A DNA stretch of 8,057 nucleotides from Deltaproteobacteria bacterium. GTDB taxonomy: Bacteria > Desulfobacterota > Desulfobaccia > Desulfobaccales > 0-14-0-80-60-11. This document shows, piece after piece, positions 4,304-8,057 of the stretch. The position numbers and the translations under genes are program-made. Position 1 is the stretch's first letter; each line of letters begins with the position of its first letter. Location: the NCBI GenBank assembly GCA_023381945.1, contig JAMCQY010000304.1:1-8057 (forward strand). The letters run 5' to 3'. The notes under the pieces are model-generated. The model was not told the origin of the DNA. It made no database searches and worked only from the letters and a program-made list of their open reading frames with translations.

Positions 4304-5188
4304 ATGGCAGATAGAGTCATAAACATTTCTGAATTCAAAAAGCCGAATCCGAGAAATGTCGGAATCATCATTGTGCTCGTCATCATCCTGATCATTGGTT
4401 GGAGCACCTTTGTCATCGTCCCGGCCGGCCACCGGGGGGTGGTCCTCTGGTGGGGGAGCGTCGAGAAGAGAATCATGGGGGAAGGGCTCAACTTCATGGT
4501 GCCCGTGGCCGAAAGAGTCATCAAGGTGGATGTCAAGGTTCAACCCCATCCGTTCAGGCAAATCGATGCCTCTTCCAAGGAATACCAGAATGTGAAAATG
4601 ACCGGGATGATGAACTTCCACATCGACCCGGCCTATGTCAATGACCTTTACCAGAAAGTCGGGCTTGATTTTGCCGACAAGGTCATCGATCCGGCTTTCA
4701 ATGACTTCGTCAAGGAGGTCGTGCCGACCTATCCGATTGGGGAGATTCTTCCCAAAAGAGAAGAGATCCGGAAGCGGGCCATGGACAAATTGGGAGAAAA
4801 TTTATCAAGGTATCACATCATCGTCGACGACATTTACTTTGCCGATATTCGCTTCTCTTCGGGATATGAAGGGGCCATCGAAGCCAAGCAGGTGGCCCAG
4901 CAACAGGTCGAAACCCAGAGACAGGTTTTGGCCCAACGCGAGATCGAAGCCCAACAAAAGGTAGCCACGGCCAAAGGAGAGGCTGAGGCCATTCAGGTGG
5001 TGGCTCAGGGGCAGGCTAAGGCCAATGATGCCCTGTCACGGTCGATCACCCCGATCCTGGTGCAATACAAGGGGATCGAGAAATGGAACGGAATTTTGCC
5101 TCAATTTTCTGGAGGAGGAGCCGTCCCCTTCGTCGATTTAGGCAAGATGGGTGGTTTATCAGGCGGCACGGAAGTCAGCAAAAAATGA
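4304..5188 (+). CDS. Prohibitin/SPFH (band 7) membrane protein
   Basis: A 294-residue protein with a short cytoplasmic N-terminus, one transmembrane segment (residues about 19-38, GIIIVLVIILIIGWSTFVIV) and a band 7 domain. The domain opens with VPAGHRGVVLWWGSV and continues through about residue 205. A long Ala/Gln/Glu coiled coil follows (about 190-250: AKQVAQQQVETQRQVLAQ, then EIEAQQKVATAKGEAEA), and a Gly-rich tail. This is the standard layout of bacterial prohibitin homologues related to HflK/HflC, which assemble ring-like scaffolds in the inner membrane and modulate FtsH-type proteases. Length is typical. ATG 4304 has a strong AGGAGG (4289-4294) 9 bases upstream. The stop is 25 bases before glcD, so co-transcription is likely. 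No ftsH or NfeD-type partner is in view. Confidence 0.93.
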   Translation: MADRVINISEFKKPNPRNVGIIIVLVIILIIGWSTFVIVPAGHRGVVLWWGSVEKRIMGEGLNFMVPVAERVIKVDVKVQPHPFRQIDASSKEYQNVKMTGMMNFHIDPAYVNDLYQKVGLDFADKVIDPAFNDFVKEVVPTYPIGEILPKREEIRKRAMDKLGENLSRYHIIVDDIYFADIRFSSGYEGAIEAKQVAQQQVETQRQVLAQREIEAQQKVATAKGEAEAIQVVAQGQAKANDALSRSITPILVQYKGIEKWNGILPQFSGGGAVPFVDLGKMGGLSGGTEVSKK

Positions 5189-5213
5189 GCTAAGATATTT
5201 TGCCATTTGTTTC

Positions 5214-6611
5214 ATGATTTCCACGAACGTGATTCGTTTAATGGAGGCCATCGTCGGCCCCTCGCACATCCTCACCTCTGCCGAGGACTGCTGGACCTAT
5301 GCCTACGACGCCACCGACCAAGCGCACGCCCCGGAGGCGGTGGTTTTTCCAGGGTCGGCGGCGGAAATTTCGCAAATATTAAGATTAGCTAACGAACACC
5401 GGTTTCCCGTGACGCCCCGCGGCGCCGGGACCGGCCGCAGCGGCGGCGCGGTGCCCATCGCGGGCGGGGTGGTGCTGGTCCTGACCCGGCTCAACCGCAT
5501 CCTCGAAATCAATCGGGACGACCTGGTGGCGGTGGTCGAGCCCGGCGTCATCCTGGGCCGGTTGAAAAGTGAAGTGGAGGCCCAGGGCCTCTATTATCCG
5601 CCGGACCCCGCCAGCGCCGAGTTCTGCACCATCGGCGGCAACGTCGCTGAGTGCTCCGGCGGCGCGGTGGCGGTCCAGTGGGGCGTGACCCGGGACTATG
5701 TCCTGGGGCTGGAAGTGGTCCTGCCCACCGGCGAAATCATTGAAGCCGGCACCCGCACCATGAAGGGCGTGGTGGGCTACGACCTGACCCGGCTGTTTCT
5801 GGGGTCGGAAGGGACCTTAGGGGTTATCACCCGCATCATCCTGCGGCTGGTGGCCAAACCCGCAGCCCGGCAGACCCTGGCCGCGGGGTTTGAGACCATG
5901 GGCGCCGCCGCCCAGGCCGTTTCACAAATTATCACCGCGGGGATCGCCCCCACCGCCCTGGAGTTTATGGACCGGACCACCCTAAACTGCGTCCGGGGAA
6001 TGCTGCCTTTTGAAATCCCTCCGGCGACCGCGGCCCTGCTGCTGGCGGCGGTGGAGGGCCATCCTCACGACGTGGAGGAACGCGCCGCGGCCATTGCCAG
6101 GTTTTGCCGGGAACAGGGCGCTGAACCAGTGCGGCGGGCGAAAACCGCGGCCGAAGCGGACGACCTCTGGAAGGCCCGCAAGGTCATCTCTCCGGCCCTG
6201 CTGAAGGTCAGGCCCAACAAGGTGAGCGAGGACGTGGTGGTGCCGCTGGGAGCGATTCCCGCACTGATAGACGGCCTGCAAAGAATCTCGCAGCGCCGGG
6301 GCCTGCTCATCCCCTGCTACGGCCACGCCGGGGACGGCAATATTCACGTCAACGTCCTTTACGACCGGAAGATCGAGACCGAACAGGAGGCGGTACAGCC
6401 CACCGTGGTGGAGATTTTCACCCTGACGCGGCAATTGCAGGGCACACTAAGCGGGGAGCACGGCATCGGCCTCACCAAGGCCCCGTACCTCGGCATGGAG
6501 CTAAGCGGGATGGCCATCGCCTTGCAAATGCGGCTCAAACAGGCCTTTGATCCCAATAATGTCATGAATCCCGGCAAAATCTTCCCGGAGGCCATCGATG
6601 CGGGCCATTGA
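5214..6611 (+). CDS. glcD: FAD-linked 2-hydroxyacid oxidase/dehydrogenase, GlcD type
   Basis: A 465-residue flavoprotein of the VAO/PCMH family, close to GlcD and D-lactate dehydrogenase, oxidising glycolate, D-lactate or a similar 2-hydroxyacid. The FAD-binding half contains PRGAGTGRSGG (residues 68-78) and the GGNVAECSGG and GYDLTRLFLGSEGTLG segments. The C-terminal substrate/cap domain has GHAGDGNIH (370-378) and SGEHGIGLTK (413-422), with the usual ending (FDPNNVMNPGKIF). The true start is unsure: ATG 5214 gives the expected family N-terminus (NVIRLMEAIVGP). GTG 5229 and ATG 5241 are also possible, and none has a clear ribosome site, suggesting translational coupling to the gene upstream. 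A GTG at 5151 would overlap the prohibitin gene and is unlikely. No GlcE or iron-sulfur GlcF gene is adjacent. Its exact substrate cannot be read from sequence. Confidence 0.92.
   Translation: MISTNVIRLMEAIVGPSHILTSAEDCWTYAYDATDQAHAPEAVVFPGSAAEISQILRLANEHRFPVTPRGAGTGRSGGAVPIAGGVVLVLTRLNRILEINRDDLVAVVEPGVILGRLKSEVEAQGLYYPPDPASAEFCTIGGNVAECSGGAVAVQWGVTRDYVLGLEVVLPTGEIIEAGTRTMKGVVGYDLTRLFLGSEGTLGVITRIILRLVAKPAARQTLAAGFETMGAAAQAVSQIITAGIAPTALEFMDRTTLNCVRGMLPFEIPPATAALLLAAVEGHPHDVEERAAAIARFCREQGAEPVRRAKTAAEADDLWKARKVISPALLKVRPNKVSEDVVVPLGAIPALIDGLQRISQRRGLLIPCYGHAGDGNIHVNVLYDRKIETEQEAVQPTVVEIFTLTRQLQGTLSGEHGIGLTKAPYLGMELSGMAIALQMRLKQAFDPNNVMNPGKIFPEAIDAGH
6587..6591 (+). promoter_or_regulatory. 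Ribosome binding site for the GT87 gene inside the glcD 3' end
   Basis: GGAGG, 6 bases before ATG 6598, lies within the last codons of glcD. With the 14-base overlap it indicates coupled translation and fixes the GT87 start. Confidence 0.75.
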
Positions 6612-7836
6612 TTTACGCTGGGTGGCCCGCACCCTGCTGACCATCTTGCCGGGCCTGCTGCTGGCCCTGGTGATGATTATCTGGACTTACTACTGCGTGG
6701 ACTATTTCGTCAGGTTCGGTTACCGGTTGGGCTCGGGCCTGAAGCTCATCAACGATAAACCGCTGGGCGGAGATTTTTGCTATTATTGGATGGCCTCAAA
6801 AATGGCCCTGGCCGGAAATCCGGCTGCCGTCTATGATCCGGCCCGGCTGCAGGCGGCGCTGGCGGATTTCTTCGGGATGCCGGTGCCGTTACACTTTTTC
6901 TATCCACCCAATTTCTTATTGGCGGTGCTGCCTTTCGCTCTCCTGCCTTATCACCTCTCTTTGGCCGTCTGGCTGCTGAGCACCTTGGCGGTTTACGTTT
7001 GGGTCATCAAGCGCACCGTCCCGCATTTTCTTGCCATTATCGCGGCAGTCATGTTTGCCGGAGCCATCGCCAACTTCGGTTATGGCCAGAATGGCTTTCT
7101 CTCTACGGCACTCCTGGGCGGCGGCCTCCTGTTGCTCGACGACTCGCCTCTGGCCGCAGGCTTTCTTCTGGGCCTGCTGACCTATAAACCGCATCTTGCC
7201 GTTCTGGTTCCGGTGGCGCTGCTGGCAGAGCGGCGCTGGCAGGCCCTGGCGGCCATGGCGGTCACTGCGGCAGGGCTGATTTTGGCCAGCGGTTTGATTT
7301 TGGGTTTTGGACTATGGCAAATTTTTCTGACCAAAATTATTCCGGGATTCCTAAAATCTCTGGGAGCCGGCCACGTAATGGCGGCTGGAGCCTTCCCCTG
7401 GGCCAAGATGCCGACCTTGTTCTCGGCCATCTATGCCGCAGGCCTGGGATTTTGGCCGGCCATCATTATGCAGGGACTGGTTTCGCTCGTCGTCGCCCTG
7501 CTGGTCTGGCGGATCTGGAGTCAAGGAGCTTCCCTGGCGGTGCGCGGGTCGATCCTCGTTTTGGCGACTCTGCTGTTCAGCCCCTACCTGGTAGATTACG
7601 ACCTGTGTCTGCTGGCGCTGCCTCTGGCCTGGATCGCCTGGGACGGTCATCTCCATGGCTGGTCCCTTGGAGAACAAGTTATTCTCTTGCTTGGTTGGAT
7701 GATGCCCCTGTTCTCCGAGTATATCGCCCGGGCCACCTGCTTACCCCTGGCCCCGTTATTCCTCATGGCGCTCAGCGCCCTTTCGCTGCGCCGGCTTGCC
7801 CCGGTGGGCCTACCTACGGAAGTTTCGCAGGGATAA
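6598..7836 (+). CDS. GT87-family (DUF2029) polytopic membrane glycosyltransferase
   Basis: A 412-residue, very hydrophobic protein with roughly ten membrane segments, the first at about residues 12-34. Features match the GT-C fold GT87 family, which uses polyprenyl-phosphate-linked sugars: GGDFCYYW with Asp59 in the first extracytoplasmic loop, AVYDPARL, FYPPNF (101-106), GYGQNGFLS (161-169) and LLTYKPHL (193-200). Known relatives act as mannosyl- or arabinosyl-type transferases on lipid or cell-envelope glycans. The substrate here is unknown. It overlaps the glcD stop (TGA 6609-6611) by 14 bases, so the two are translated together, though a metabolic link is not obvious. It is the last gene of the prohibitin-glcD-GT87 run. 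No clear terminator follows. Confidence 0.88.
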   Translation: MRAIDLRWVARTLLTILPGLLLALVMIIWTYYCVDYFVRFGYRLGSGLKLINDKPLGGDFCYYWMASKMALAGNPAAVYDPARLQAALADFFGMPVPLHFFYPPNFLLAVLPFALLPYHLSLAVWLLSTLAVYVWVIKRTVPHFLAIIAAVMFAGAIANFGYGQNGFLSTALLGGGLLLLDDSPLAAGFLLGLLTYKPHLAVLVPVALLAERRWQALAAMAVTAAGLILASGLILGFGLWQIFLTKIIPGFLKSLGAGHVMAAGAFPWAKMPTLFSAIYAAGLGFWPAIIMQGLVSLVVALLVWRIWSQGASLAVRGSILVLATLLFSPYLVDYDLCLLALPLAWIAWDGHLHGWSLGEQVILLLGWMMPLFSEYIARATCLPLAPLFLMALSALSLRRLAPVGLPTEVSQG

Positions 7837-7898
7837 TGATTCCGGCCGGGAGGCTAAAAGAGAATGGGGCATCGGTGCGTTAAAGAAATTTTTATTAC

Positions 7899-7927
7899 TT
7901 GACAAAATTTTCACAATCGCATACTTT
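7899..7927 (+). promoter_or_regulatory. Sigma-70-type promoter of dsrC
   Basis: A perfect TTGACA (7899-7904), a 17-base spacer and TACTTT (7922-7927) form a promoter about 54 bases before the dsrC ATG. The separate promoter and 145-base gap indicate that dsrC is transcribed apart from the preceding glycosyltransferase. Confidence 0.65.
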
Positions 7928-7981
7928 GAAAATGTCTTAAACTAAAAAACCCCGTCCAAATTTGAAGGAGGATATCACGGC

Positions 7982-8057
7982 ATGGCCACGGTAGAATACA
8001 AGGGCAAAACTTTCACCGTTGACGAAGACGGCTTTCTGGAAAACCTGGACCAGTGGA
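7982..8057 (+). CDS. dsrC: DsrC/TusE-family sulfur-carrier protein, N-terminus (3' truncated by window)
   Basis: The first 25 codons are visible, starting MATVEYKGKTFTVDEDGF and continuing to LENLDQW. This is the characteristic N-terminus of DsrC (gamma subunit/partner of dissimilatory sulfite reductase) and of the related TusE. In sulfate reducers DsrC carries sulfite-derived sulfur as a trisulfide between its two C-terminal cysteines and hands it to the membrane DsrMKJOP complex. Those cysteines lie outside the window, so a true DsrC cannot be distinguished from a one-Cys TusE-like paralogue. ATG 7982 has a strong AGGAGG (7966-7971) 10 bases upstream and its own promoter. The gene stands apart from any dsrAB in view. 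Confidence 0.85.
   Translation, partial: MATVEYKGKTFTVDEDGFLENLDQW

Noticed and set aside
5151..5213. Extended glcD start at GTG 5151
   Set aside because: It would overlap the prohibitin C-terminus by 38 bases and add residues absent from the usual family N-terminus.

Overview
The window looks like chromosomal DNA of a deltaproteobacterial (Desulfobacterota) sulfate reducer. The clearest taxonomic clue is at the right edge, where a gene begins with an N-terminus typical of DsrC/TusE (MATVEYKGKTFTVDEDGF), the sulfur-carrier partner of dissimilatory sulfite reductase. A PHB-type prohibitin homologue, a GlcD-type oxidase and a GT87 membrane glycosyltransferase fit such a genome. The genus is inference; a Desulfobacca-like lineage is plausible.

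Region 1 (1-190): the last 31 codons of an unrecognised + strand gene, closed by a strong intrinsic terminator. Region 2 (about 200-1670, - strand): three small paralogous secreted proteins rich in Gly, Tyr and His. All three have a 23-residue signal peptide and a predicted mature start Q-Y-(A/G)-G. All three end in Gly-Gly-Gly-Cys, and that Cys is the only one in the mature protein. Leader DNA is shared between copies 2 and 3, and the terminator region between copies 1 and 2, so the cluster arose by tandem duplication. I do not recognise the family, and it is the most novel content here.

Region 3 (1906-4090, + strand): radC with a good sigma-70 promoter, then two genes of different base composition. 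One is an AT-rich divergent macro-domain protein. The other is an Mrr-like nuclease with an N-terminal zinc-finger-like module resembling the PARP type. This pair is a candidate ADP-ribose-linked or nucleic-acid defence module acquired by transfer.

Region 4 (about 4159-7836, + strand): a tightly packed set of a membrane prohibitin/SPFH protein, a GlcD-type FAD oxidase with no GlcE/GlcF partner beside it, and a GT87 polytopic glycosyltransferase that overlaps the glcD stop by 14 bases. Region 5 (7899-8057): a sigma-70-like promoter and the first 25 codons of dsrC.

No tRNA, rRNA, CRISPR array, transposase or attachment site was recognised.
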